From contig NZ_CAURPW010000018.1 in assembly GCF_963526985.1 (NCBI RefSeq), positions 1 to 33,456 on the forward strand: a DNA stretch of 33,456 nucleotides, read 5' to 3'. The notes under the pieces are model-generated. The model saw only the letters and a list, made by a program, of their open reading frames with translations. It was not told where the DNA came from and searched no databases. Source of the DNA: an uncultured Campylobacter sp. (lineage in GTDB: Bacteria > Campylobacterota > Campylobacteria > Campylobacterales > Campylobacteraceae). Position 1 is the stretch's first letter. Each line of letters starts with the position of its first letter. The translations under genes and the position numbers were made by a program. Below are positions 1-6,918 of the stretch, in pieces.

Positions 1-60
1 TGGTAGAGCATATCACTCTTAATGATGGGGTCGTAGGTTCGAACCCTACACGGGGCACCA
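1..60 (+). tRNA. tRNA-Lys (CTT), 5' part cut off by the window edge
   Basis: The 3' part of a tRNA gene is visible. The anticodon arm is TATCA-CTCTTAA-TGATG, giving anticodon CTT (Lys). The T arm is GTAGG-TTCGAAC-CCTAC, followed by the 3' acceptor strand ACGGGGC, discriminator A and an encoded CCA ending at 60. The 5' acceptor strand and part of the D arm lie outside the window. No T-run terminator follows directly. The DNA downstream is decayed coding sequence, which is common beside tRNA genes used as integration sites. Confidence 0.93.
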
Positions 61-214
61 CTCATAACGTAAGATAACTACAAAAATTTTCTTAATATTT
101 TTAGTTTAAGGCAACTTAAGCGAATTTTCTCTTGTCAATTTCAATAGTTCTGACATAAGTTTTATTGCGTAGTTTTAGTGCTATATCTAAACTCTTTACG
201 CTTGTAGCCACTTC

Positions 215-505
215 TTAAAAAGCTAAAAACACCGCGATGTAGAGCAGAATACACTCTTTAAGATAAGGTATAAATTCTCTTTTTCTCAACTTCCCTACGA
301 TTGCCGCCGTCACTACGCCTAAGAAAATTCCTTTAAATTTAGAAATCCATGCTTAGCATATCTTCTTTTGCTCTACTTTGCTATACCAGTAGCCCTTTGG
401 GGGGGGCGGTAGCAAAGTAAGTCGCAGCTAAAAATTTCAATGTATTTATACGGTTTTATCGTCAGCTTATCGTAAAATAGTAAGTAAATTGAAGTAAAAG
501 CGGTT
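215..505 (-). pseudogene. Decayed gene with a C8 tract (unknown small membrane protein)
   Basis: Read on the minus strand, this stretch is coding-like but broken. The last 45 codons, ending at the TAA at 217-215, encode a hydrophobic segment (…FKGIFLGVVTAAIVGK…) and a second one (…CILLYIAVFLAF). An in-frame TAA lies at 355-353. Upstream in the same frame is …KGYWYSKVEQKKIC, which runs back into a run of eight C (399-406 on the plus strand). The sequence beyond the tract is coding-like in other frames (LAATYFATAP and IKPYKYIEIF), so tracts of 7 or 10 C would join the nearer piece. I do not recognise the family. It may be a dead gene or an off-phase contingency gene that has also gained a stop. 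Confidence 0.45.
374..419. repeat. 10-bp inverted repeat enclosing an 8-G tract
   Basis: TACTTTGCTA at 374-383 is the exact reverse complement of TAGCAAAGTA at 410-419. The 26-nt loop contains eight consecutive G at 399-406. Such tracts are typical slippage sites in Campylobacter. The tract lies in the decayed minus-strand coding sequence, so any phase-variation role is uncertain. Confidence 0.7.
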
Positions 506-511
506 TTTTAT

Positions 512-749
512 CTACTTAAACAAGTAAGCTAATGTGCCGAAAATTTCGCCTGGAAAACCGGTTAGATTTGCTATTTTAGCAGCTTCTATTTCCTTTGCTA
601 AATACTTGAGAACTTCTCTAAATTTATTATCTAAAATTTGGGAACGTATATACTTATTTTTAACTTCTCTACGTCAGCCGCTTTAAGAGCTTCGTCAAAA
701 TCATACTTCTCGCATTTAACTTCACTTCATTTGCTGTCAATGGGATGCA
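512..749 (-). pseudogene. Frameshifted gene remnant, unknown family
   Basis: On the minus strand three coding-like pieces follow each other in different frames. They are CIPLTANEVKLN (from about 749), then CEKYDFDEALKAADVEKLKI, then a piece running from ILDNKFREVLKYLAKEIEAA through KIANLTGFPGEIFG to YLFK and the TAG at 514-512. The codon pattern and acidic/basic spacing look like real protein, but at least two frameshifts and stops prevent one reading. No family is recognised. With the neighbouring remnants it suggests an eroded accessory or phage-like segment next to the tRNA. Confidence 0.45.
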
Positions 750-759
750 CTCGCTCTAA

Positions 760-1020
760 GAAAAACGTCTGCGAAAGTTTTTACCTTATCTTGAGCCTAA
801 ATTTAAAACTCCAAGCGATAGAAAAGCTGCTATGACTCCGCTAGCGCGGGCAAATCGGCAAAAGGCATCAAAGAAGCAGACAGGTCTTGCAAGATACGTA
901 AAACAGTTAGCGCCGTTACAGCTGATGCCCGTAAAATAGCCGTACAAATGGCGTTTTAAGTATTTTGCCAAGATTACGCAAGGAGGTCAAAAAATAAATA
1001 TCGCAGCAAATCTAAAATAA
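760..1020 (+). pseudogene. Decayed basic-protein gene with an in-frame amber codon
   Basis: One frame stays coding-like for about 86 codons and is interrupted only by a TAG at 937-939. It begins after a TAA at 757-759 and ends at the TAA at 1018-1020. The product is very basic (…RKAAMTPLARANRQKASKKQ…, then …PYKWRFKYFAKITQGGQKIN…). No start codon with a ribosome binding site is evident. The composition recalls small phage structural or DNA-associated proteins, but no family is recognised. It points away from the minus-strand remnants at 215-749. Confidence 0.4.
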
Positions 1021-1262
1021 AACTTATGCAAAAAGCGCGATTATTGATTGCGGACGGGTTGCCTAGCTTTAAAGTCGGTCGCGGCAAACAAACTTGCTCA
1101 AAGATACGCGCAAACGGCGCCTAAATTTTAGTTTTTGCCAAAAGCAGGCTGGATTAAACCGCGTAAAGTCAAATAGGCGGCATATAAAGAGCGTAAATTT
1201 GGGCAAGGAAGACTTCAAGAAGATGATATAATGCGCTCAAAAATCGCTAAAAGGTCGCAGTT
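1021..1262 (+). other. Non-coding or decayed stretch before the first intact gene
   Basis: Short coding-like pieces occur on the plus strand in shifting frames: from ATG 1026 (MQKARLLIADGLPSFKVGRG), then NKLAQRYAQTAPKF, then FLPKAGWIKPRKVK, then AYKERKFGQGRLQEDDIM. They are separated by stops and a frame change. This looks like a further degraded gene of unknown family. Its 3' end overlaps a plausible promoter for the gene starting at 1263. Confidence 0.4.
1227..1232 (+). promoter_or_regulatory. Putative -10 box for the gene at 1263
   Basis: TATAAT in the context GATATAATGCG lies 30 nt before the start codon. It matches the extended -10 form seen at other promoters in this window. No -35 box is needed in this group. 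Confidence 0.45.
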
Positions 1263-1934
1263 ATGGAGCCGAAAAATAAGGCTATAAGATTAAAAGCAAG
1301 ATTAAGACTAGCCGCAAGGAAGCTTAAAACCGCCTTTTTCATTAGCTTGGGCGCTTACGCTTTGGTTGCTTTGAGCTTATTTGCCGTGCCCGAAAACATC
1401 TTGTCTGCTCACACGGTTTTTAGAGAATTTACGACGTTTATGGCGGATTTTTATCCTGCTATAAGCACGGCGCAGACTAAAACTGCCTTTGGCGATGTAG
1501 CGGCGTTTCATCTTAGCTATTTATGCTTTTTTATGCTCGTTTGTTTGCTGTTTGCGGGACTTTACGGCGTGGCAAAAGGAGCTACCGGCAGGCTTGAGGG
1601 AAGCAAAAGCAACGCCCAAGCACTTTCGCAAGGCATTATTTTATTTGCGCTTATCGTATGCTTTTTGGTATTTGGCGGACTTAATGATTTTTTCTCTGGC
1701 TATTGGATATGGCACACTTATCGGCCGACGCGAGAGTTTACGATGCAGATAAGATTTGAACTATTTTTTTACTATGAATTGATCGGCTTTGGTATTGCGA
1801 ATTTTTGCGTGATGATGTCGGCATATCTTATTATACAGATTTGTAGGCAGCTGTGGGCGTTTGTTTTGCTTAGGGCTCGCCAAACGGCTGCGTTTTTCAG
1901 GCGGATTTTATCGCGCCCTTATGCTAGGCGGTAA
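1263..1934 (+). CDS. Hypothetical multi-pass membrane protein (223 aa)
   Basis: I do not recognise this protein. It has a basic N-terminus (residues 1-22) and about four hydrophobic segments near 24-42, 82-103, 123-144 and 165-193. A basic C-terminal tail (204-223) suggests a cytoplasmic C-terminus. Aromatic residues cluster in the third loop (YWIWHTYRP, 147-155). The ribosome binding site is weak (AGG about ten bases before ATG), but the ATG lies 30 nt after a TATAAT box. The gene converges on another unrecognised membrane-protein gene at 1997-2656. The long open frame with a helical-membrane pattern makes a real gene likely; the function is unknown. Confidence 0.65.
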   Translation: MEPKNKAIRLKARLRLAARKLKTAFFISLGAYALVALSLFAVPENILSAHTVFREFTTFMADFYPAISTAQTKTAFGDVAAFHLSYLCFFMLVCLLFAGLYGVAKGATGRLEGSKSNAQALSQGIILFALIVCFLVFGGLNDFFSGYWIWHTYRPTREFTMQIRFELFFYYELIGFGIANFCVMMSAYLIIQICRQLWAFVLLRARQTAAFFRRILSRPYARR

Positions 1935-1996
1935 AGCTTGTAAATTGGACCGTTTGACGCGAGAAACGCTAAATTTAAACAGCTAAAATCATAAAT

Positions 1997-2656
1997 TTAA
2001 CCCGCGCGGCGCATTTGCTTCATTTTCATGCGGATAATGTTTGCTCTCAGCAATGCTTCCTCTTTGCCTGGCAAGTTTGAGAGCCGCTCTAGCGCCTCTT
2101 TGGCTAGTTTTTCTGATTTGCTTAAGTCATTTTTTGCGCTTAAATCATCTAGCAGCTTTGCGTTTGCTTTCGCCGCGCTTAGGCATAAAAAGTCAAAATA
2201 TACGCAAAATACGAGCAAAATCTGCGCGCACGGGACGTAAATGCTAAAAATATCCCTTGAAATTATCGCCGTAACAAGCCCGCAAGGCAGCTCTAAAAGC
2301 GCCAAGCGAAACGAAAAAACGTAAAAATACCGCTCCTCTAGCCTTGCAATCAGCGAAAATCCAAAAAGTAGCGCATCTAAAAGCAATCCGGAAGCCGGCC
2401 CGCCAAAAATATTTGCCCAGGCGCTCCAAGTAAAATCAAAAATGATATTTTGCGAAACTAGCACGATATAAAGCGATAAGATGAACGTGGACGCGAACAT
2501 GGCGAGGCTAAATTTAGGGTCCTGCAAGCAAAGGCGCGCGGCAAATTTGATAAAAGTATAAAATTTCGCCAAAACGCCCAAAACAAAATATCCTACCGCC
2601 GCCAAAAACAGCGCGCAAGCGCAGAAAAATACAACCGTAAAAGTCGTTTTGCCCAA
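1997..2656 (-). CDS. Hypothetical membrane protein with charged C-terminal helix (219 aa)
   Basis: The frame starts at TTG (2656-2654), and AAGGAAAAA a few bases upstream supports this start over later ones. Hydrophobic segments lie near residues 8-30, 48-68, 85-105 and 120-155. The last 60 residues are highly charged and helical (LLDDLSAKNDLSKSEKLAKE…) and end in a basic tail MKMKQMRRAG. This suggests a membrane anchor with a cytoplasmic coiled helix. No family is recognised. It converges with the gene at 1263-1934, with 62 nt between the stops. Neither gene resembles the operons further right. Confidence 0.65.
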   Translation of the reverse strand: MGKTTFTVVFFCACALFLAAVGYFVLGVLAKFYTFIKFAARLCLQDPKFSLAMFASTFILSLYIVLVSQNIIFDFTWSAWANIFGGPASGLLLDALLFGFSLIARLEERYFYVFSFRLALLELPCGLVTAIISRDIFSIYVPCAQILLVFCVYFDFLCLSAAKANAKLLDDLSAKNDLSKSEKLAKEALERLSNLPGKEEALLRANIIRMKMKQMRRAG

Positions 2657-3384
2657 ATTTTTCCTTTTTTTGTATTGTTAATTAATGGATAAATTTTGCT
2701 GTTTGAGCCGTTAAATTTGGCTTAAATTTATCCGTAAACGGCGGCTAAATTTAGATCGCGTCCGAGCCTGACGCCTCATATATCGCGTTTGGCTTGCGAC
2801 TTTTAGTAAATAAAAAATATCTGCATCGCCTACGCTTCCGCCGTCGTAAAAATCCGAAATCTCTTTTAACTGCGCTTATACGGACACCAAGCTTGCTTTG
2901 GATCAGATTTGTATCCGTAGTCCCGCAGCCGTCGCCGCCGCCGTAGATTTTGGTATTTCTTTTTGTTTGCTTTATATTTATATTTTGCCTTTTGGTTGCG
3001 TTGCGGACGCAAATTTAAGCCGCCAAGACTTTGTTTTAGCTAATTTGCGCTCATACCTAAAATCAGGCAAGGCCGGCGCGCTAGGGCTTGCAAGCTACCT
3101 CTATGCAAGCGTGAAATTTGCGGAGAAAAAATAGCGCGTAGGCCAAATTTACGAAAGAGCTTCGGCGAAATTAGCGCGCTTTTAGCCCGCGCTTTAAAAT
3201 AGCGGCTTTGCGGGTCTAAGTTTTTAAAATTTATCCACGCGATTAGCCATACCGACTGTTTTATTAATCGATTATGTCCGCGCTATCCGCCCAAAGCTCT
3301 TAAATTTGCCTCTCGTTAGAGCGCTAAATTTTAAAATTTAGCGACAACACGCAAGAATTTAAAGCGCGAGCCGCCAAAATTTAG
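2657..3384. other. 728-nt gene-poor stretch with coding remnants
   Basis: No intact gene is supported. On the minus strand about 2870-2757, two coding-like pieces in adjacent frames (EISDFYDGGSVGDADIFY, then SRKPNAIYEASGSDAI plus a TAA) suggest a frameshifted C-terminus. On the plus strand a TTG-initiated frame 2898-3134 ends in a plausible protein-like stretch (FVLANLRSYLKSGKAGALGL) but lacks a ribosome binding site. A 22-bp perfect palindrome sits at 3322-3343. The rest is rich in AAATTT. Confidence 0.4.
3322..3343. repeat. 22-bp perfect palindrome downstream of fumB
   Basis: The left half CGCTAAATTTT is followed directly by its exact reverse complement AAAATTTAGCG. It lies about 40 nt past the fumB stop on the minus strand. 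There is no adjacent T run, so it is not a classic intrinsic terminator, though it could still end or protect the operon transcript or bind a dimeric protein. Confidence 0.75.
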
Positions 3385-4005
3385 CTACTTTATAAACCCG
3401 ACCTGCGGTAAAATTTCAGCCAGCGCCGCGTCCTTTTTCTCGTTAAATTTGACCTTGTTCTGCTCAAAAAGATTATTTCCGTGCGCGTCGATTGAGACGA
3501 TGAGCGGGCCAAACTCCTTCACGCGGCACTTCCACAGCGTCTCGGGCATCCCAAGCTCCGTCCAGTCCGCGCTCTCGATCTCCTCGACCTGCGTCGCGGC
3601 GACCACCGCGCAGCCTGCCGGAAATACGCAGTGTATCGCGCCAAACTCCTTGCAGCCGCTCATCGTGCCCTCGCCCATGCCGCCTTTGCCCACTATCAGA
3701 CGCACGCCCGTTTTAGCGATAAACTCGCGTTCGAATTTCTCCATCCGCATGCTCGTAGTCGGCCCCACGGAGACCATCTCAAAGCCCTCTTTACCGCCAT
3801 CGTCCGTTTTTCTGATGATCGGCCCCGCGTGCAGGATCGCGCCGCCTCTGATATCTAGCGGCAGCTCGCGGCCCTCCTCTACGACGCGTCTGTGCGGCAC
3901 ATCGCGACAGGTGACGATGTGTCCGCTGAGGTATATCACGTCGCCGATCTTGATATCCGCTAGATCCTCGGCCTTGATCGGCGTGGTTAAAATTTTCTTA
4001 CTCAT
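3385..4005 (-). CDS. fumB: Class I Fe-S fumarase/tartrate dehydratase, beta subunit
   Basis: This is the small swivel-type subunit of the two-subunit Fe-S hydro-lyase family (fumarate hydratase class I C-terminal domain; TtdB-like). It interconverts a 2-hydroxy-C4-dicarboxylate and its dehydration product, for example malate and fumarate. Family hallmarks are VGPTTSMRM (residues 81-89), the KGGMGEGT loop (107-114) and FPAGCAVVAA (129-138). At 206 residues it has the normal length of the free subunit. The ATG overlaps the alpha-subunit stop by 4 nt (ATGA), and GGAG lies just upstream, so the two chains are translationally coupled. Fumarase versus L-tartrate dehydratase cannot be told from sequence by eye. 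The symbol is used in the sense of 'class I fumarase beta chain', not E. coli FumB. Confidence 0.9.
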   Translation of the reverse strand: MSKKILTTPIKAEDLADIKIGDVIYLSGHIVTCRDVPHRRVVEEGRELPLDIRGGAILHAGPIIRKTDDGGKEGFEMVSVGPTTSMRMEKFEREFIAKTGVRLIVGKGGMGEGTMSGCKEFGAIHCVFPAGCAVVAATQVEEIESADWTELGMPETLWKCRVKEFGPLIVSIDAHGNNLFEQNKVKFNEKKDAALAEILPQVGFIK

Positions 4006-4901
4006 AGCGCGAACTCCTTGTGCGATTTTATGGCAAAGCTTAGCTGCTCGTCCCAGACGATATGGCCTTTGCGGTGCGACCAGCAGCCCACGTTTACGGC
4101 GACAGCGATGACGCTTGGGTGGCGGGCGCAGTTCTCGATATGCACGCCCATCACCGAGCTTGCGCCGCTCATGCCTTGCGGACCTAGGCCGATTTTATTG
4201 ATGCCCTCTTCGAGCAGCTTTTCGGTTAGCGCGGCGTGGTCGTTTGGATTACGCGAGCCAAGAGGTCTCATCAGCGCTTTTTTAGATAGCAGCGACGCCA
4301 CGTCGATCGAGGTGCCCACGCCTACGCCTACTAACAGCGGCGGACAGGCGTTTATGCCGTAGCTGGTCATTATGTCCATGACGAATTTCACGACCCCCTC
4401 GTAGCCCATGCCCGGCATCAGTACGGTTGCCTTGCCGGGCAGGCTACAGCCGCCGCCCGCCATATAGGTGTGTATCTCGCACTCGCTGCTACCCGGTACG
4501 ATCTCCCAAAATACGCTCGGCGTGCCCTTACCGACGTTTTTGCCGGTGTTGTACTCGTCAAATGTCTCGACGCTGTTGTGACGCAGCGGAGCCTCGCGCG
4601 TAGCTCGTAGCACCGCCTCTCGCAGCAGCTCCTCAAGCTCGCCGATGAGCGGGAAGTTCGCGCCGCAGCGCACGAAAAACTGAATCACGCCCGTATCCTG
4701 ACAGGATGGACGGTCTAGCTGCTTAGCTAGGCGCTGGTTTTCAAACATCGTTTTGTAGATCTCCTTTGCCAGCGGCTGCGTCTCGCATTTGCTAAGCTCC
4801 CGTAGCTTCGCCGTCACGTCGTCAGGCAACACCTTGCCCGTGTAGCCGACGAATTTTGCCATAACTTCGGTCATCTTTTGCACGGCTTTTTCTTTATCCA
4901 T
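4002..4901 (-). CDS. fumA: Class I Fe-S fumarase/tartrate dehydratase, alpha subunit
   Basis: This is the catalytic [4Fe-4S] subunit of a two-chain hydro-lyase. Starting at the ATG of MDKEKAVQ gives 299 residues. A start nine codons earlier is possible, but AAAAAAGGAG lies at the right distance only for this ATG. Cys67 (in SCQDTG), Cys186 (ACPP) and Cys273 (VGCWSHR) match the spacing of the three cluster ligands in TtdA (71, 190, 277 as I recall). GGGCSLPGKA (149-158) and GPQGMSGASS (240-249) are further family motifs. The gene overlaps the DUF2809 gene by 8 nt upstream and the beta-subunit gene by 4 nt downstream, so it belongs to the run that begins with larA. The likely role is cytoplasmic malate/fumarate interconversion, or tartrate dehydration. 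Confidence 0.9.
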   Translation of the reverse strand: MDKEKAVQKMTEVMAKFVGYTGKVLPDDVTAKLRELSKCETQPLAKEIYKTMFENQRLAKQLDRPSCQDTGVIQFFVRCGANFPLIGELEELLREAVLRATREAPLRHNSVETFDEYNTGKNVGKGTPSVFWEIVPGSSECEIHTYMAGGGCSLPGKATVLMPGMGYEGVVKFVMDIMTSYGINACPPLLVGVGVGTSIDVASLLSKKALMRPLGSRNPNDHAALTEKLLEEGINKIGLGPQGMSGASSVMGVHIENCARHPSVIAVAVNVGCWSHRKGHIVWDEQLSFAIKSHKEFAL

Positions 4902-5352
4902 CGCTTCTCCTTTTTTCAAATTTTTCATACGCGCCTGCTAGGACGCAGCCCGCAGCGTAGCAGAGCAGGTCGGCAAAATCAAACGTCCCGCCGATCATTA
5001 CTTTTAAAATTTTATTTTCTATGCCTAAAATTTGCACCGCGCCAAAATACTGCGCAAGCTCCAAAGCCGCCGCGAACGCGAAAATTTTAAGCGGGAAATT
5101 TAAAGGCGGCTCGCTAAAAATAGCCCGCGCCAAAGCATAAAGCAAGATAACGGCCAAAACGTCGCCCGCGTAGTGGCGCACGAAGCCGCCCTTTACGCAG
5201 ATCGCGATGTAAATTTCGACCGCCAAAAGCACGCCAGCCGCGGCTAAAAATGCTAGCCTCATCCGCGCGCTTTGCCTCGTTTGCGGCTTTTGCATGCGCT
5301 TTGCTGCGTCTTTCAGCCCAGTTTTTTGCTCGCTTAAATTTTCCCCTCGCAA
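4894..5352 (-). CDS. DUF2809-family membrane protein
   Basis: This is a small integral membrane protein (152 aa) resembling the DUF2809 family: GFVRHYAGDVLAVILLYAL (residues 56-74) followed by ELAQYFG and GTFDFADLLCYAAGCVLAG. About four hydrophobic segments span roughly 31-52, 62-80, 88-105 and 122-142. The preferred start is TTG at 5352-5350, because AAAGGAA lies 4-5 nt upstream; an internal ATG at codon 19 or 31 would keep the domain. The gene sits between larB (53 nt upstream) and fumA (8-nt overlap), so it is co-transcribed. The family has no established function known to me. Context would allow a helper of uptake or of the nickel-pincer system, but this is speculation. Confidence 0.75.
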   Translation of the reverse strand: MRGENLSEQKTGLKDAAKRMQKPQTRQSARMRLAFLAAAGVLLAVEIYIAICVKGGFVRHYAGDVLAVILLYALARAIFSEPPLNFPLKIFAFAAALELAQYFGAVQILGIENKILKVMIGGTFDFADLLCYAAGCVLAGAYEKFEKRRSDG

Positions 5353-5405
5353 CGCTTTCCTTTTAAATTTAGCCGTTAAATTTGCCTCGCGCGGCGGGCG
5401 TAAAT

Positions 5406-6152
5406 TCAGAGATGATTTATCAGGCTCGCGTTATATGCGGCGCCAAAGCCGTTGTCGATATTTACGACGCTGACACCGTTTGCGCAGCTGTTTAGCATCG
5501 CTAGCAGCGCCGCCAGCCCGCCGAAGCTCGCGCCGTATCCCACGCTGGTGGGCACCGCGATCACCGGCACGCTAACAAGACCCGCCAGCACGCTAGCTAG
5601 CGCACCCTCCATGCCCGCCACCGCGATGACGACCTTTGCACCGCGTATCTGCTCTAAATTTGCGATCAGCCTATGCAGTCCCGCCACGCCCGCGTCGCTA
5701 AATTTGCGCGCGTCGTTGCCTAGAAATCTCGCTGTCTCGTACGCCTCTTCCACGACCGCGCCGTCGGCGGTGCCGGCAGATACTATCGCGATGTAGCTTT
5801 GCGTGAGCGCTGGCTCTTTAAAATTGACGGTGACGACGCGGCCGCGAGCGTTAAACTCCGCCTGCGGTAAGATTTCGCGCACCTGCTCGAAAACCTGCTC
5901 GTTCGTGCGCGTGATCAGGATATTTTGCCGCCTCGCGCCGATCGCCTCTGCGATGCGTAAAATTTCATCATCCGTTTTACCCTCGCCGTAGATCACCTCG
6001 CCTGCGCCGTTTCGCAGGGCGCGCTGAGTGTCGATTTTGGCGCAGCCCACGTCGCTAAAAGGAAAATCCCGTAAAAACTCTATCGCCTCGCGCTCGCTTT
6101 TTTCGCCCGATTTTACGGCTCGGATGAAATTTAAAGCCTCATCATTCGTCAT
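5406..6152 (-). CDS. larB: Nickel-pincer cofactor synthase step 1 (LarB)
   Basis: LarB carboxylates and hydrolyses nicotinic acid adenine dinucleotide to pyridinium-3,5-biscarboxylic acid mononucleotide, the first step of the nickel-pincer nucleotide cofactor. The C-terminal half is the PurE-like domain: VSAGTADGAVVEEA (124-137), AVAGMEGALASVLAGL (177-192), PTSVGYGASFGG (201-212) and NSCANG (221-226). Cys223 and Glu182 align with the catalytic Cys and Glu of characterised LarB. The length (248 aa) is typical. The ATG lies inside the end of larE (11-nt overlap), so translation is coupled. It is third in the cofactor trio encoded here. Confidence 0.95.
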   Translation of the reverse strand: MTNDEALNFIRAVKSGEKSEREAIEFLRDFPFSDVGCAKIDTQRALRNGAGEVIYGEGKTDDEILRIAEAIGARRQNILITRTNEQVFEQVREILPQAEFNARGRVVTVNFKEPALTQSYIAIVSAGTADGAVVEEAYETARFLGNDARKFSDAGVAGLHRLIANLEQIRGAKVVIAVAGMEGALASVLAGLVSVPVIAVPTSVGYGASFGGLAALLAMLNSCANGVSVVNIDNGFGAAYNASLINHL

Positions 6153-6918
6153 TTAAAATCTCCCCGCGAAGCCCCTTTAAATCAAGCAAAATTTCATACT
6201 CGCCAAGCGCGGCGATCTCGCGCACGACGGCGCTAAAATCTCCCGCGCAAAAGCGCCTCGTCTCGCTCGCTCCCATTTGCAGCTTAAAGGCTTTACCGTC
6301 AAAGCGCGCGCGAACGTTTAAAAATCCGTGCGAGATTAGCAGATTTTCGACTCGCTCCACGAGCGAAATTTCCTCCGCGGAAAACTCCCTATCGTGCGGC
6401 AAACGCGTCAGAAGGCACGCGTAGCTGGGCTTGTCCGCGGTCGGCAGTCCAAGCTCGCGGCTAAGCTCTCTAATCTCTGATTTTTTGAGGCCTTTAAGCG
6501 GCGAAAGTACGCCAAGCTCGTCTTTTGCTTTGAGCCCGGGGCGGTATTCGCCAAGATCGTCTAGGTTCGTGCCGTCGGCGACGTTTGTAAAGCCTAGATG
6601 TTTTGCTAGCTCGATTAGCCGCGTAAAAACCGCCTTTTTGCAGACGTAGCAGCGATCTTGCGGATTATTTTTTACCGCTTCGGGCGCGTCTAGCTCTAAA
6701 ATTTCGTGCCTGATGCCGTAAGTACGGGTAAATTCCACCGCCTCTTTTATCTCGCGCCCCGACATATAGGGCGATTTTAGCGTGATCGCCACCGCGCGCT
6801 GGCCTAGCGTATCGGCGGCAACGCGCAGCAGTAGCGAGCTATCCACGCCGCCGCTAAACGCTACGGCTAAATTTTCCAGCTTTTTTATATCATTTTTTAG
6901 AATTTCTAGTTTCGTCAT
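6142..6918 (-). CDS. larE: Nickel-pincer cofactor sulfur transferase (LarE), three-cysteine type
   Basis: LarE converts the two carboxylates of the LarB product to thiocarboxylates after ATP-dependent adenylylation. The PP-loop SGGVDS is at 22-27. The cysteine in PSYACLLTR (Cys168) corresponds to the sulfur-donating Cys176 of Lactobacillus LarE. Two further cysteines, Cys90 and Cys93 in DRCYVCK, form a CxxC. This three-cysteine set characterises LarE homologues that carry a [4Fe-4S] cluster, as opposed to those that sacrifice the single cysteine. The protein is 258 aa, of normal length. It overlaps larC by 29 nt and larB by 11 nt and has no strong ribosome binding site of its own, which suggests translational coupling. 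Confidence 0.95.
   Translation of the reverse strand: MTKLEILKNDIKKLENLAVAFSGGVDSSLLLRVAADTLGQRAVAITLKSPYMSGREIKEAVEFTRTYGIRHEILELDAPEAVKNNPQDRCYVCKKAVFTRLIELAKHLGFTNVADGTNLDDLGEYRPGLKAKDELGVLSPLKGLKKSEIRELSRELGLPTADKPSYACLLTRLPHDREFSAEEISLVERVENLLISHGFLNVRARFDGKAFKLQMGASETRRFCAGDFSAVVREIAALGEYEILLDLKGLRGEILNDE

Noticed and set aside
2898..3134. 78-codon plus-strand frame with TTG start
   Set aside because: No ribosome binding site or recognised domain, only the second half looks protein-like; kept as part of a decayed stretch.
3449..4111. 220-codon plus-strand frame opposite fumB/fumA
   Set aside because: It is the antisense of well-conserved fumarase genes; composition rich in Ser/Pro/Arg with no domain and no ribosome binding site.
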